From contig NZ_AP021879.1 in the NCBI RefSeq assembly GCF_009689005.1, positions 3,720,001-3,784,000 on the forward strand: a stretch of DNA of 64,000 nucleotides. Reading direction: 5' to 3'. Below are positions 9,721 to 18,357 of this stretch, one piece after another. The notes below the pieces were generated by a model. It was not told the origin of the DNA. It was given only the letters and a program-made list of their open reading frames with translations, and searched no databases. This DNA comes from Desulfosarcina ovata subsp. ovata. GTDB taxonomy: Bacteria > Desulfobacterota > Desulfobacteria > Desulfobacterales > Desulfosarcinaceae. Numbering within the stretch: position 1 is the first letter of the stretch; each line of letters starts with the position of its first letter. A program made the translations under genes and the position numbers.

Positions 9721-9844
9721 GATTGTTCTCCCAGTTCATAAAATGTGGGGCAACTTCACCAAAATTTAACCGCTTTTGCAAGCCAATTGTCGCTTATGGC
9801 GAATTCTTGCGCCGCCGGCCATACCGCCCCCGGCGCATCGGGGC

Positions 9845-9872
9845 TTGACAAGCATCTCCGGATGGCTATGCT
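9845..9872 (+). promoter_or_regulatory. Putative sigma-70 promoter for hsp20
   Basis: TTGACA at 9845-9850, a 16-bp spacer and TATGCT at 9867-9872. It stands about 100 bp before the Hsp20 start in the gap divergent from the S1 gene. The -35 is perfect and the -10 matches at four of six positions. No sigma-32-type CCCCAT box is evident. Confidence 0.5.
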
Positions 9873-9978
9873 TTTCTCAACACCAGCCATTGCCCATCGA
9901 CCGCGAGGCCCCAAACCGGCCGGCGCCGGTCGCAAACGATCCGGCTGGCGCCCATCCACCCAAATCGCGAGGAACGTC

Positions 9979-10428
9979 ATGGCCATCATCAAGTGGGACC
10001 CGTTTGGCGATATCGCCACCCTTCAGGATCGTATTAACAAACTTTTTGAAGATTCGTTCCCCCAACAGCTGGCTGACGGCGAAACGCTACCCTCCTGTGC
10101 CTGGACGCCCCATACCGATATCTATGAAAACGACAGCGGCTTTTTCGTTGCCGTCGACCTGCCCGGTGTGAAAAAGGAAGATGTCACCGTGGAGGTCAAG
10201 AACAACGTCATGACCATCAGCGGTAAGCGGTCCGAGGATCCGGAATGCCAGACGACCAACTATTATCGCCGTGAACGCATCTGCGGTAAATTTTACCGGA
10301 CCTTCAGCCTGCATGCCATGATCGCGCCCGCAGATATCAAGGCAACGTTCAAAAACGGCGTCCTGATCATCGAAATGCCCCGACCTGCGGCCGATCCGCC
10401 CAGACAGATTTCTGTGGATATCGAGTAA
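9979..10428 (+). CDS. Hsp20 / alpha-crystallin family small heat shock protein
   Basis: 149 residues. The alpha-crystallin domain covers about residues 45-135, with the usual D-L-P-G-V-K-K-E-D-V near residue 65, Y-Y-R-R-E-R mid-domain, and the conserved A-x-F-K-N-G-V-L-x-I-x-M-P near the C-terminus. It is an ATP-independent holdase in the cytosol. The ATG at 9979 is set by GAGGAA about 6 nt upstream and by the family-typical start M-A-I-I-K-W-D-P-F; the longer frame upstream is not part of the family. It is divergent from the S1 gene. Confidence 0.92.
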   Translation: MAIIKWDPFGDIATLQDRINKLFEDSFPQQLADGETLPSCAWTPHTDIYENDSGFFVAVDLPGVKKEDVTVEVKNNVMTISGKRSEDPECQTTNYYRRERICGKFYRTFSLHAMIAPADIKATFKNGVLIIEMPRPAADPPRQISVDIE

Positions 10429-10546
10429 ATGGATTTATTCGGCGATCGGTATTCAAATTTCATGGTTCGTGCTTATTGTTTGGTTATTCGGACGGCCCGG
10501 CTTTGCATAAAGCCCCATCTGGAAATCCTACAAATGGAGCGGCACC

Positions 10547-10696
10547 ATGAAAAATAGAAATATCGTACCCAACGAAAAAGAATGCATCAGCCAGTGCATC
10601 ATGCAGTACTGGTCCAGTTCCAGCGAACCCACCCGTGATCGTGACGCAAAATATGAACGCTGCCTGACCAACTGCAACATATGCGGGTCTGCCTGA
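10547..10696 (+). CDS. 49-residue Cys-rich small protein
   Basis: Short frame with GGAG 8 nt before the ATG and a strong hairpin terminator 30 bp after the stop, so it reads as a complete monocistronic gene. It contains C-x3-C near residue 15 and C-x3-C-x2-C in the last 12 residues, separated by a charged linker with an aromatic Q-Y-W. Five Cys in 49 residues suggest metal or cluster binding, or disulfides; no signal peptide is seen. I do not recognise the family. Confidence 0.6.
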   Translation: MKNRNIVPNEKECISQCIMQYWSSSSEPTRDRDAKYERCLTNCNICGSA

Positions 10697-10725
10697 CCTG
10701 AAACGGTGCACTGAAAAAACAACCC

Positions 10726-10766
10726 ACGCCCCGGCGACGGAAAAACTCGTCCACGGGGCGTTTTAT
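10726..10766 (+). terminator. Rho-independent terminator after the Cys-rich small gene
   Basis: The perfect arms ACGCCCCG and CGGGGCGT enclose a 20-nt loop that contains a second short GACG/CGTC pairing, followed directly by TTTTATT. It separates the small gene from the rlmK-like gene. Confidence 0.75.
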
Positions 10767-10791
10767 TGGAGTTTTCGATTTTACCCCAACC

Positions 10792-11760
10792 ATGAATGAT
10801 ACTCCCAGAATTTCCGAACATTTCCATCGGCAGGCAGCAATGCTGGCCAACCGCGTCAAGAAGCGTTTCAAGCACCTTTCCAAACGGTTCTCACGGCAGC
10901 AGATCGATGTGTTCCGCCTCTACGACTGGGACATTCCTGAAATTCGTGCCGTGGTGGACTGGTACGGCGGCCACCTGGTGATCGGCGAGTACATGCGGCG
11001 CCAGTCGGTACCCGAATGGCTGCTCCTGATGGGCCGGGCAGTGGCCGACACCCTGAACGTGCCCGCCGAACGGCTGCACCTGAAACAGCGCTGGGCCGGC
11101 CGCCAGGAGGGCAAACGCTACGAACGCATCGACTATACGGATAAAAAGATCGTTCTGCACGAACGGGATTTCAAATTTCTGGTCAATCCGTACGACTATG
11201 TGGATACGGGCCTTTTTTCCGACCATCGCGACACCCGGCAGATGGTTCGCCAGATGGCCGCAGGCAAGGATTTTCTCAATCTGTACTGTTATACGGCGTC
11301 GTTTTCCTGCTACGCGGCCAAAGGCGGCGCCCGCAGCACCGTCTCCGTGGACCGCTCGGAGAGTGTCATCCAGTGGGCCGGGGAGAATCTGAAGCTGAAC
11401 GAAATCGATCCGAAAAACAATCGGCTGGTCCATGCCCACACCTTCGACTATCTGAAAAAAGCACACCGGGAGGGAAAACAGTTCGATCTTGCCGTGGTGG
11501 ATCCCCCCTCCTATTCCACCACCAAAGTGCGCAACGAATCCTTCGACATCGCACGCGACCATCCCCGCCTCCTTTCGGCGGTGATCGACCTGATGCGGCC
11601 CAAGGCCACGCTCTTCTTCTCCACCAACCACCAGGATTTCACCCTTTGCATGGACCGGATCAAGGCCGCTGCAGTAGAAGAAATCACGGCCCAGACCATC
11701 CCGGAAGACTACCGGAACAAGCGCAAGACCATCCATCGCTGCTGGCGCATCACGGTGTAA
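10792..11760 (+). CDS. rlmK: Stand-alone RlmK-like 23S rRNA (m7G2069) methyltransferase
   Basis: 322-residue class I SAM methyltransferase that matches the C-terminal (RlmK) half of gammaproteobacterial RlmKL along its length. The features are R-L-Y-D-W-D-I-P-E near residue 42, a short PUA-like linker, Y-D-Y-V-D-T-G-L-F-S-D-H-R, the SAM-binding F-L-N-L-Y-C-Y-T-A-S, the catalytic-loop D-P-P-S-Y-S, and the terminal I-H-R-C-W-R-I. The THUMP and RlmL N-terminal half is absent, so here RlmK is a separate protein. It presumably makes m7G at position 2069 of 23S rRNA; position specificity is by homology only. Confidence 0.85.
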   Translation: MNDTPRISEHFHRQAAMLANRVKKRFKHLSKRFSRQQIDVFRLYDWDIPEIRAVVDWYGGHLVIGEYMRRQSVPEWLLLMGRAVADTLNVPAERLHLKQRWAGRQEGKRYERIDYTDKKIVLHERDFKFLVNPYDYVDTGLFSDHRDTRQMVRQMAAGKDFLNLYCYTASFSCYAAKGGARSTVSVDRSESVIQWAGENLKLNEIDPKNNRLVHAHTFDYLKKAHREGKQFDLAVVDPPSYSTTKVRNESFDIARDHPRLLSAVIDLMRPKATLFFSTNHQDFTLCMDRIKAAAVEEITAQTIPEDYRNKRKTIHRCWRITV

Positions 11761-11827
11761 GCGGACACGGAAAAATTGACAAGCGCCCTGCTTTCGGGGT
11801 AAGAAAATCGTAACTGACAGGTGCGGG

Positions 11828-12010
11828 CGCCGGCGCTTCGAACGCCCGTTAAAAGGAAAGATGGTGAGAGCCCATCGCATACCAGCCGTTGCTGTAATCG
11901 GGAACGACCGCCGCAAAAACGCCACTGCCGACCGGGTGTCGACGGGAAGGCGCGGCCAGTAGGGAAACGCTCGACGCCCGTAAGCCAGAAAGCCTGCCTG
12001 TGCACTGCCC
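11828..12010 (+). promoter_or_regulatory. Cobalamin (B12) riboswitch
   Basis: The conserved cobalamin aptamer parts occur in order: AAGGAAAG then GGTGAGAGCCC (the GGTGA-A-TCC-like P3-P4 segment), the B12-box core GCCACTGCC at 11921, GGGAAGGCGCGGCCAGTAGG, then AAGCCAGAAAGCCTGCC (the P2/P7 AGCCAG-GA-ACCTGCC element) ending near 12000. About 190 nt follow before the TrpD-like start, including a run of seven T at 12115-12121 after a G+C-rich short stem that may be the expression platform. B12 binding would be expected to lower expression of the three downstream genes. Confidence 0.88.
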
Positions 12011-12201
12011 GGCGGCATCATCGATGCCTGCCGGAAACGGATACCGCTGGAAGCTGTCCGTATCGTTTTCGTCTGGTCGTTCAGGCGAAAGGATACTGGC
12101 ATCGGCTGCCGCGGTTTTTTTATTGTGCAGCGCCGTATATCGCAATATCCTGCCTCCTGTCCGGCCCATCCGATATTTCCATATCACGGAGTTAACCGAC
12201 C

Positions 12202-13314
12202 ATGAGTACGGACAAAACCTTCGGCGCATTGATCACCCGCCTCATCGACAAGACGGACCTCACCCGCGACGAGGCCCGCGAAGCCTTCACCGTTATCCTG
12301 AATGACAACACTACGGCCATGCAGCAGGGGGCATTTCTGGCGGCCCTGCGCGCCAAGGGCGAGACCGAAGCGGAAGTCGCCGGCGCCTGGGAGGCCATTT
12401 TCGACCTGGACACGGTCAAGGTGACCCCCGATACGGGCATGCCCGTCGTCGAGAACAGCGGCACCGGTATGGACAGCTACAAGACCTTCAATATCAGCAC
12501 CGCCGCCGCCATCGTGGCCGCGGCAGCCGGCGTGCCCATGGCCCGCCACGGCGCCCGGGCAATCACCTCCGTCTGCGGCACGGTGGATATGGCCGAAGCG
12601 CTGGGCGTGGATGTGGCCTGCGATGCCGACCTGGTGGCCCGCAGCATCAAGGATGCCGGCATCGGCCTGTTCAATGGCATGAGCCCGACCATTCACCCCA
12701 TGGCCCTGGGCCGCATTCTCTCCCAGATCCATTTCGGCTCGACCCTGAACATCGCCGCCTCCCTGGCCAACCCGGCCATGCCCCGGTTTGGTATTCGCGG
12801 TGTCTACGCCCGGGAAATGATCGACCCGGTGGTCCGGGTCATGAAAGCCATCGGCTACCAGCAGGCCCTGGTGTTCCACGGGGCGGTAGACGGCACCAAC
12901 AAGGGCATGGACGAGGCGTCGGTCTGCGGCACCACCTGGTGTGCGCAGCTGGGCGAGGATGGCACCGTCGACACGTTTCGCCTGCAGCCGTCCGAACTGG
13001 GCCTGGCCGATCACAACCCGGCCGACCTGGCACCGGAGAAGGATCTGGCGCGGGAATCCAGGCGCTTCGTGGCCCTGATCCGGGGGCAGGAAAACGGCAC
13101 CAGCACCCGCCGACAGGCCCTGGAACTCAACACGGCCCTGATTCTGAAGGTCGCCGGCAAGGTGGACACCATCCCCACCGGCATGGCCCTGGCCGGCGCC
13201 ACCATCGACAGCGGCAACGCATACGCCACCCTGGAAAACTGGGTCACCACCCAGAACCGGCAACCGGAGGAGGGACTGGCCAGGCTGCGTCGGCTGCAAA
13301 ACGCCATCAATTAG
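12202..13314 (+). CDS. TrpD-like nucleoside phosphorylase-fold phosphoribosyltransferase
   Basis: 370 residues with the anthranilate phosphoribosyltransferase layout: an N-terminal helical domain, then G-T-G-M-D (GTGGD in TrpD), F-N-I-S-T-A-A-A, R-H-G-A-R-A-I-T-S (KHGNRxxSS in TrpD) and S-L-A-N-P. Several TrpD substrate-pocket positions differ, including the G-x-R-T-x-F-N segment, which here reads F-G-S-T-L-N, so anthranilate is probably not the acceptor. It is the first gene behind the cobalamin riboswitch, with no trp genes nearby. I infer a role linked to corrinoid metabolism, for example attachment of ribose phosphate to a lower-ligand base. This is a hypothesis, not a recognised function. 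Confidence 0.75.
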   Translation: MSTDKTFGALITRLIDKTDLTRDEAREAFTVILNDNTTAMQQGAFLAALRAKGETEAEVAGAWEAIFDLDTVKVTPDTGMPVVENSGTGMDSYKTFNISTAAAIVAAAAGVPMARHGARAITSVCGTVDMAEALGVDVACDADLVARSIKDAGIGLFNGMSPTIHPMALGRILSQIHFGSTLNIAASLANPAMPRFGIRGVYAREMIDPVVRVMKAIGYQQALVFHGAVDGTNKGMDEASVCGTTWCAQLGEDGTVDTFRLQPSELGLADHNPADLAPEKDLARESRRFVALIRGQENGTSTRRQALELNTALILKVAGKVDTIPTGMALAGATIDSGNAYATLENWVTTQNRQPEEGLARLRRLQNAIN

Positions 13315-13324
13315 GAGAACCGCC

Positions 13325-13525
13325 ATGGAACTGCTCGTCATCAAAACCGGCAGCCGATATCTGCGCGTCAAGGACGACGATTGCACGGCCGTGGGGCTGG
13401 ACAAAGCCAGCGTTTTTCCCATGGCAATGCTGGAAACCGTCAAGGTCCATCTGGCAGCGGCCCGGGCGCACGGATTTCCCGAAGCCGTCATCTTTCGACT
13501 GACCCTGACGGAAACACCGCTTTGA
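13325..13525 (+). CDS. 66-residue hypothetical protein of the B12-riboswitch operon
   Basis: It starts 10 bp after the TrpD-like stop with AGGAG before the ATG, and 25 bp precede the dehydrogenase start. It is a single small alpha/beta-looking domain (M-E-L-L-V-I-K-T-G-x-R-Y-L-R-V) with one Cys and no membrane segment. I do not recognise it. The tight spacing argues it belongs to the operon and may be a partner of one of its two enzymes. Confidence 0.6.
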   Translation: MELLVIKTGSRYLRVKDDDCTAVGLDKASVFPMAMLETVKVHLAAARAHGFPEAVIFRLTLTETPL

Positions 13526-13550
13526 AACCATGGGAAAGGGAAATTCAACC

Positions 13551-14609
13551 ATGAAAATCGTGCTGACCGGCCTGGAGCAAATCGAGACTCAGCCGGCGGA
13601 CCAACCGGCCGTCGAGAGCGGCATGACCCGGCTCGCCGTGCGCTACTGCGGCATCTGCCGGACCGATGCCAAAATGTGGCATGAGGGCCACCGCGATCTG
13701 ATCTTTCCCCGGGTTCCCGGCCACGAAGTGCTGGCCGAGGACGAGCATGGCCAACGGTTTACCGTCTGGCCTGGCCGGATCTGCGGCCGCTGCCGGTACT
13801 GCACCAGCGGCCGCGAGAATCTCTGCGAATCCATGCAGATCATGGGTTTTCATTTTGATGGCGGCTTCAGCCGGACCCTGCTGGCCCCCACCGAGAGCCT
13901 GATTCCGGTACCGGACACGATCACCCCGCACCAGGCCTGTTTCGCCGAACCGGTGGGCTGTGTCCACAACGCCCTGACGGCGCTCAACCTACAGCCGGGA
14001 GAACGGGTGGTGGTCTTCGGTGGCGGCACCGTCGGCCTGATTGCCGCCCTGGTAGCAAAGACACAAGGCGCAATCCCCCTGGTAATTGAAAAAAACGCCC
14101 GGAAAATCGCCAGGGCCGGTGCATTTCTGGGTGCCACGCAGATCACCGCCCTGCGGGAAACCCACGAGAGCGAATTCGATGCGGCGATCAACGCCTGCCC
14201 CGACCCCATCGCCTTCAGCCAGGCGGTCACCAAGCTGGCCAAGGGCGGCCGCCTCTCCTTTTTCAGCGGTCTGAAAAAAAACCAGACCATTGAAAGCAAC
14301 CTGATCAACCTGCTGCACTACCGCGAAGCAGCCCTATTCGGCGCCTACGGCCTGACCCGGCAGAATATGGTGGCCGCATTGGGGCTGATCGCCCGTCACC
14401 AGCCGGCCTTGGAGCATCTGGTCGAGGCCATCGTCCCGCCGGAACAGCTCAGCCGGCAGCTGCCCCGCGTGCTGGCCGGCGATGGGTTCAAGGTCATTTT
14501 GGATTTTACCGGCAAGACCGGCCGACGCAGCGCCGCCCCGCCCCCACCGAAAACCGAGGCCGCCGTTGCCGGCAAGACCGATGCGAACCGCCTGTTCCAG
14601 CGAAAATGA
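13551..14609 (+). CDS. Zinc-dependent medium-chain alcohol dehydrogenase
   Basis: 352 residues. Catalytic zinc ligands are visible in Y-C-G-I-C-R-T-D and P-G-H-E. The structural zinc loop is C-x2-C-x2-C-x7-C (C-G-R-C-R-Y-C ... L-C). The Rossmann motif is G-G-G-T-V-G near residue 165. The last 25 residues are an Ala/Pro-rich tail. The ATG at 13551 is preferred to 13530 because AAGGG stands before it. The substrate is unknown. Placement behind a cobalamin riboswitch makes a cobamide-linked role possible, such as making an aminopropanol-like precursor in the manner of threonine dehydrogenase, but the sequence does not prove it. Confidence 0.8.
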   Translation: MKIVLTGLEQIETQPADQPAVESGMTRLAVRYCGICRTDAKMWHEGHRDLIFPRVPGHEVLAEDEHGQRFTVWPGRICGRCRYCTSGRENLCESMQIMGFHFDGGFSRTLLAPTESLIPVPDTITPHQACFAEPVGCVHNALTALNLQPGERVVVFGGGTVGLIAALVAKTQGAIPLVIEKNARKIARAGAFLGATQITALRETHESEFDAAINACPDPIAFSQAVTKLAKGGRLSFFSGLKKNQTIESNLINLLHYREAALFGAYGLTRQNMVAALGLIARHQPALEHLVEAIVPPEQLSRQLPRVLAGDGFKVILDFTGKTGRRSAAPPPPKTEAAVAGKTDANRLFQRK

Positions 14610-14625
14610 TCCGCAGTGATCGGAT

Positions 14626-17103
14626 TCAGGGGTCCCCCCGGACGGAGTCCAGAACCGGCGCCGCTGCTGGGGCCACACTGCGCAGGTGCAGATCCCGCTG
14701 GGGAAAGGGGACCTCGACGCCCAGTTCGCGGAAACGGCGGTCGATGGCCTGATTCAACTCGCTGCGCACATCGTTCATGTAATCGATGTCATCGATCCAG
14801 ACGCGGATCTGAAAATTCAATGAACTGTCCCCGAAATCCATAAAATAGATCAGCGGCGACGGATCATTGAGAATCCGTGGGTTTTCCGCGGTGCAGTGCT
14901 TCAGGGTTTTCAGCACCAGGGGCACGTCCGATCCGTAAGCCACGCCAACGGTAAGAATGATGCGCATGTTGCGATCATCCAGGGTCCAGTTGGTCAGCTG
15001 GTTGGTAATCAGATCACTGTTGGGCACGACGATGTCGGAACGGTCGAAGGTCTGGATAATGGTTGCCCGCAAACCGATGTCACGGATCGTGGCCCACTGG
15101 TTGCCCAGCTGAATGATGTCACCGACCTTGACCGGACGCTCGAAAAGCAGGATCAGTCCGCAGACAAAATTGTTCACGATGGTCTGGAGGCCGAAGCCGA
15201 TGCCGACACTGAGCGCCGAGGCGATGATGGTCAGATTGGTCAGTTCGAACCCGAGAGTGGCCAGGGCAAGCATGACCCCCACCAGCACAATGGTGTAGTG
15301 AAGCAGGCGGGAGATGGAAAGACCGATGCCCGGATCCAGTTTTTTGCGCGCAAACACATCACGCATCAAAAACATCTGAATCAGGCGGGACGACAGCAGG
15401 GCGCCGTACAGGCAGGCGCCTGCGGCCAGTACCAGCCCAATGGTAATCCGGTTTTGGCCAACGGTCACGCCAAACGCCAGAAGCCGGGAAATCGGCTCCA
15501 CCGGGCTGGTGAAGACCCGCCAGGTCTGAAGCACCACCCCCACACAGAAAAGCAAAACAATCAGGCTGAACCCTTTGGTGATACGATCGATGATCTTTGT
15601 CGTATGCGCCGGAAGAAAGGGAATTTGCTGGACGGCCGGGCTGCGGAATGCCGATTCCAGGAGTCCGCGAATCAGCAGCATGATCAGCCGGGCCAGCACA
15701 ACAATGAAAATGGTCGCCATTGATGACTGAAAAATATGCCGGGAGAGCGCACTGTAACCGGTGATCTCAAATATGGCGATCGCCAGGCAGGCCAGGGAGG
15801 CCAGGGTTAACAATGCCGTGTATCCGCGTGTCCGTCTGGCCGTGACGGGGCGCAGGATAAACCGGATGCAAAGGCTGCCGACGCCAATGGTGGTGGCCAG
15901 CAGGTAGAGCCGGAAAAGCGGCATGGGCAGTCCGATGCCGATGAAGATGCGGGTGACCAGCAAAACGGCGGCCAAAAGATACATCATCATCACCCGGCGG
16001 CGGACGGCGGTAATACTTCCCACCAGGCGCGCGGTGGTGAACAGGATCATCGCCGTCAACACCAGTTCCCACGCAACGGGCATGGGCTGGTATGCGTTCC
16101 AGAGAGCGATGGCGGAAATCAGGCTCCCCACCGCATAGGGGTTGCGGCGCATGAAGCGCAGCGCATCGATGCCTTCAAGAATCACGCCCGATCGGCGGAT
16201 GCCAACGGCAACAACCACGAGAAGCACCACCTGCAGGCCTATCGCCCACGCGATTCTGGAGAAATAATCCTTCTGAAAAACGAGAAGGCGTTTGACGCCG
16301 GCAATGATGTCAAAAAACAGCCAGGCGTTTACCCGTTGATAGAAGGCGGAAGCATACATCGGTGGGGAAAAATCCTGCAGGAATTCACCGCGGGCCCCCC
16401 GGATCATCGGTTCCACATCGACCAGTATGGTGTTGATGCCCGTTTGGATATCAAAGACCCGTTTTTGAACCGTCATCAAGTGCTTCATCTGTACCATGAC
16501 AATGGAAAGTGCATTGTCGATGGTTTGCATGGCCCGTTTAAATGTCTGGGCAACCAACGGCAGGGTCATGGCGGTACCGGCAGCGGTTTTCCACATCGTC
16601 CAGTATGCCTGATCTTCCTGCCATTGGCCATGCCAGAGATCGAGTTTGCGCAGTCCTGCCAGAAGCGGCTGCCGATGGGCCGACAAGGCCTCGTTCACGA
16701 CTTCCACCGACTGGCGAAAACGCACCAGGCGCTCGTAATTCAGGCCGACGGCCTGTTTCAGCGCGACCAGTTCCCGGGACAGGGCGTCAAGCCGGTTTTC
16801 CAGACGAACAAATTCGGGCGCATCCGCCCCGGGCACAGTGATATCGGCAATCTGGCGCTTCATCTGCGCCAGGCGCTGGCTCAGATCCGCGGCCTTGGGA
16901 ATCAGTTCCGCAAACCCTGAAGGGGAAGCCAATGCACGATCCTCGGCGCTTTTATCCGGTTCGGAAAGGGGCTCTGCATTAACCGTGCATGGAGAAATGC
17001 ACATCCATAGCAGGGTTAAAACAATCAGTATCCATCCAACCCGGCAGGGGTAACGCAAAACGGAGCGAGCGGGATGGCAATTTACGCAAAAACATTTTTT
17101 CAT
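14626..17103 (-). CDS. MscS-family mechanosensitive channel with large N-terminal domain
   Basis: 825 residues. A signal peptide ends near V-N-A, followed by about 230 residues of helical periplasmic domain, about ten membrane segments, and a C-terminal MscS core. The core carries the pore-lining helix with G-I-G-F-G-L-Q, then the beta domain F-E-R-P-V-K-V-G-D-I-I and the V-P-N-S-D-L-I-T motif. The build resembles MscK/YjeP-type channels that relieve osmotic pressure. The ATG at 17103 is preferred to a more upstream one because the signal peptide starts there, though the ribosome site is weak. The gene lies 50 bp downstream of the RNase H-fold gene and converges with the dehydrogenase gene. 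Confidence 0.85.
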   Translation of the reverse strand: MKKCFCVNCHPARSVLRYPCRVGWILIVLTLLWMCISPCTVNAEPLSEPDKSAEDRALASPSGFAELIPKAADLSQRLAQMKRQIADITVPGADAPEFVRLENRLDALSRELVALKQAVGLNYERLVRFRQSVEVVNEALSAHRQPLLAGLRKLDLWHGQWQEDQAYWTMWKTAAGTAMTLPLVAQTFKRAMQTIDNALSIVMVQMKHLMTVQKRVFDIQTGINTILVDVEPMIRGARGEFLQDFSPPMYASAFYQRVNAWLFFDIIAGVKRLLVFQKDYFSRIAWAIGLQVVLLVVVAVGIRRSGVILEGIDALRFMRRNPYAVGSLISAIALWNAYQPMPVAWELVLTAMILFTTARLVGSITAVRRRVMMMYLLAAVLLVTRIFIGIGLPMPLFRLYLLATTIGVGSLCIRFILRPVTARRTRGYTALLTLASLACLAIAIFEITGYSALSRHIFQSSMATIFIVVLARLIMLLIRGLLESAFRSPAVQQIPFLPAHTTKIIDRITKGFSLIVLLFCVGVVLQTWRVFTSPVEPISRLLAFGVTVGQNRITIGLVLAAGACLYGALLSSRLIQMFLMRDVFARKKLDPGIGLSISRLLHYTIVLVGVMLALATLGFELTNLTIIASALSVGIGFGLQTIVNNFVCGLILLFERPVKVGDIIQLGNQWATIRDIGLRATIIQTFDRSDIVVPNSDLITNQLTNWTLDDRNMRIILTVGVAYGSDVPLVLKTLKHCTAENPRILNDPSPLIYFMDFGDSSLNFQIRVWIDDIDYMNDVRSELNQAIDRRFRELGVEVPFPQRDLHLRSVAPAAAPVLDSVRGDP

Positions 17104-17152
17104 TTTTGGCTCGTCTGAAGACAAATGGTGTGGGGATCGTTGCTGGTCATCA

Positions 17153-18010
17153 TCACCACTTCGGCTGCAGGGAACGCAGAAAAGTGACCTCCCCCTGGTA
17201 GCGGGAGACGGTGGGCCGGTCAACCCGGTGGGGATTCCGCGGAATCCGGGGTATGGGCAGCTTTGTTGCGCCGGCCATGGGGGATCGTCCGAGGGCCAGG
17301 TTGTAAGCGCTGACCATTATCATCTCCAGGTTGATAACATCCTGCAGGTTATACGCCAGCAGCGTCTCCAGGGCACGCTCGTCATTGTTGCGCAGGTAGA
17401 CGTTCCAAAGCACCACCGCAAAAAGCCCGTCAACGTCTGCCAAATCCCCGCGCGACAGGCCCATCTGGGTTTCGCAACGTTTCAGCCCGCCCTTGAATCC
17501 GAGTCCGGCCAGCACATAGCGCAAATCGATGTGGGCATGGTCCAGCCGGCAGCCCAGCACCCGCTCGATCACCGGCACGTCGAAGCACTTACCGTTGTAA
17601 GTCACCAGCAGCTTGTAACGCTGAATGTCATCGGCAAAATCGTCCAGGTTCTGCCCGTTCACGTAAGTGGTCATCGCCGACCCGTCGTACACGGCAATCG
17701 TGGAAATCGTGCAATCCGCCTCCAGTCCCGTGGTCTCAATGTCCAGGTAGGCCGCCTGATCGCGAAATTCGTTGAACAGTCGCCAGTGCTGGCCGGCCGG
17801 CAGGCGACTGGCGAAATAATTGGCATTCATCGCCGTCAGCTGACGCTGTGATTCGTGCAGTTCGGTGGCAATCCGATTTTTTTTGGCCGGTGTCAGCTTC
17901 AGCGGCAGGCCGTCGTCGAACGACGCCCAGTCGGTCAGGCCGGCCGCCCAGAGGCTCTGCTCCGTTTTCGGTCCGACACCCGGGATATGAAGAAAGGTAT
18001 GGCGCAGCAT
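17153..18010 (-). CDS. RNase H-fold 3'-5' exonuclease-like protein (YprB type)
   Basis: 285 residues. The DEDD exonuclease pattern is readable: D-I-E-T-T-G-L near residue 92, Y-N-G-K-C-F-D-V-P near 140, and Y-N-L-Q-D-V near 222. A short N-terminal helix-hairpin-helix-like element (I-P-G-V-G-P-K-T) precedes the nuclease domain. This matches the YprB/RNase_H_2 family, which acts on nucleic acid 3' ends. The MscS gene follows 50 bp downstream. The start codon is supported only by a weak GAG ribosome site. Confidence 0.75.
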   Translation of the reverse strand: MLRHTFLHIPGVGPKTEQSLWAAGLTDWASFDDGLPLKLTPAKKNRIATELHESQRQLTAMNANYFASRLPAGQHWRLFNEFRDQAAYLDIETTGLEADCTISTIAVYDGSAMTTYVNGQNLDDFADDIQRYKLLVTYNGKCFDVPVIERVLGCRLDHAHIDLRYVLAGLGFKGGLKRCETQMGLSRGDLADVDGLFAVVLWNVYLRNNDERALETLLAYNLQDVINLEMIMVSAYNLALGRSPMAGATKLPIPRIPRNPHRVDRPTVSRYQGEVTFLRSLQPKW

Positions 18011-18357
18011 AGATGGGTGCTCATCGCAAATTAAAAGATGGTCCGTATTCTGCTCTTTTTGCCGTCATAGGTCAACAACCTACCGGCCATCAGGAATTTT
18101 CTTAGGGTATTTTCGGCTCAGATCCGATTACCAGTCGAAACGGGCTGGTCTCCGCCATCGTCAACAACCACGTATTCGGCCGGCTGGTCCTTCCAACGTT
18201 CGGTTCAATCGTGAAATAAGCGTGACGGGACGGGATTAAATGCCTTGGCTTTCAAACGGGCTTTGCGGTAGGGTGGCATCGGTAAAAAGACATCCAAATA
18301 CGGTAACCCTGGAATCAATTTCCTGGTTGATCACCCGGTGCATAGAGAGTCTCATTG
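18011..18357 (+). other. 347-bp intergenic region, no gene seen
   Basis: This lies between two divergently transcribed genes. I see no convincing frame, RNA or terminator. It presumably holds promoters for both flanking genes, but no clear -35/-10 pair could be picked out. Confidence 0.5.

Noticed and set aside
12184-13548. Long minus-strand frame opposite the TrpD-like gene
   Set aside because: Antisense shadow; the plus strand has motif support and a riboswitch in the right direction.
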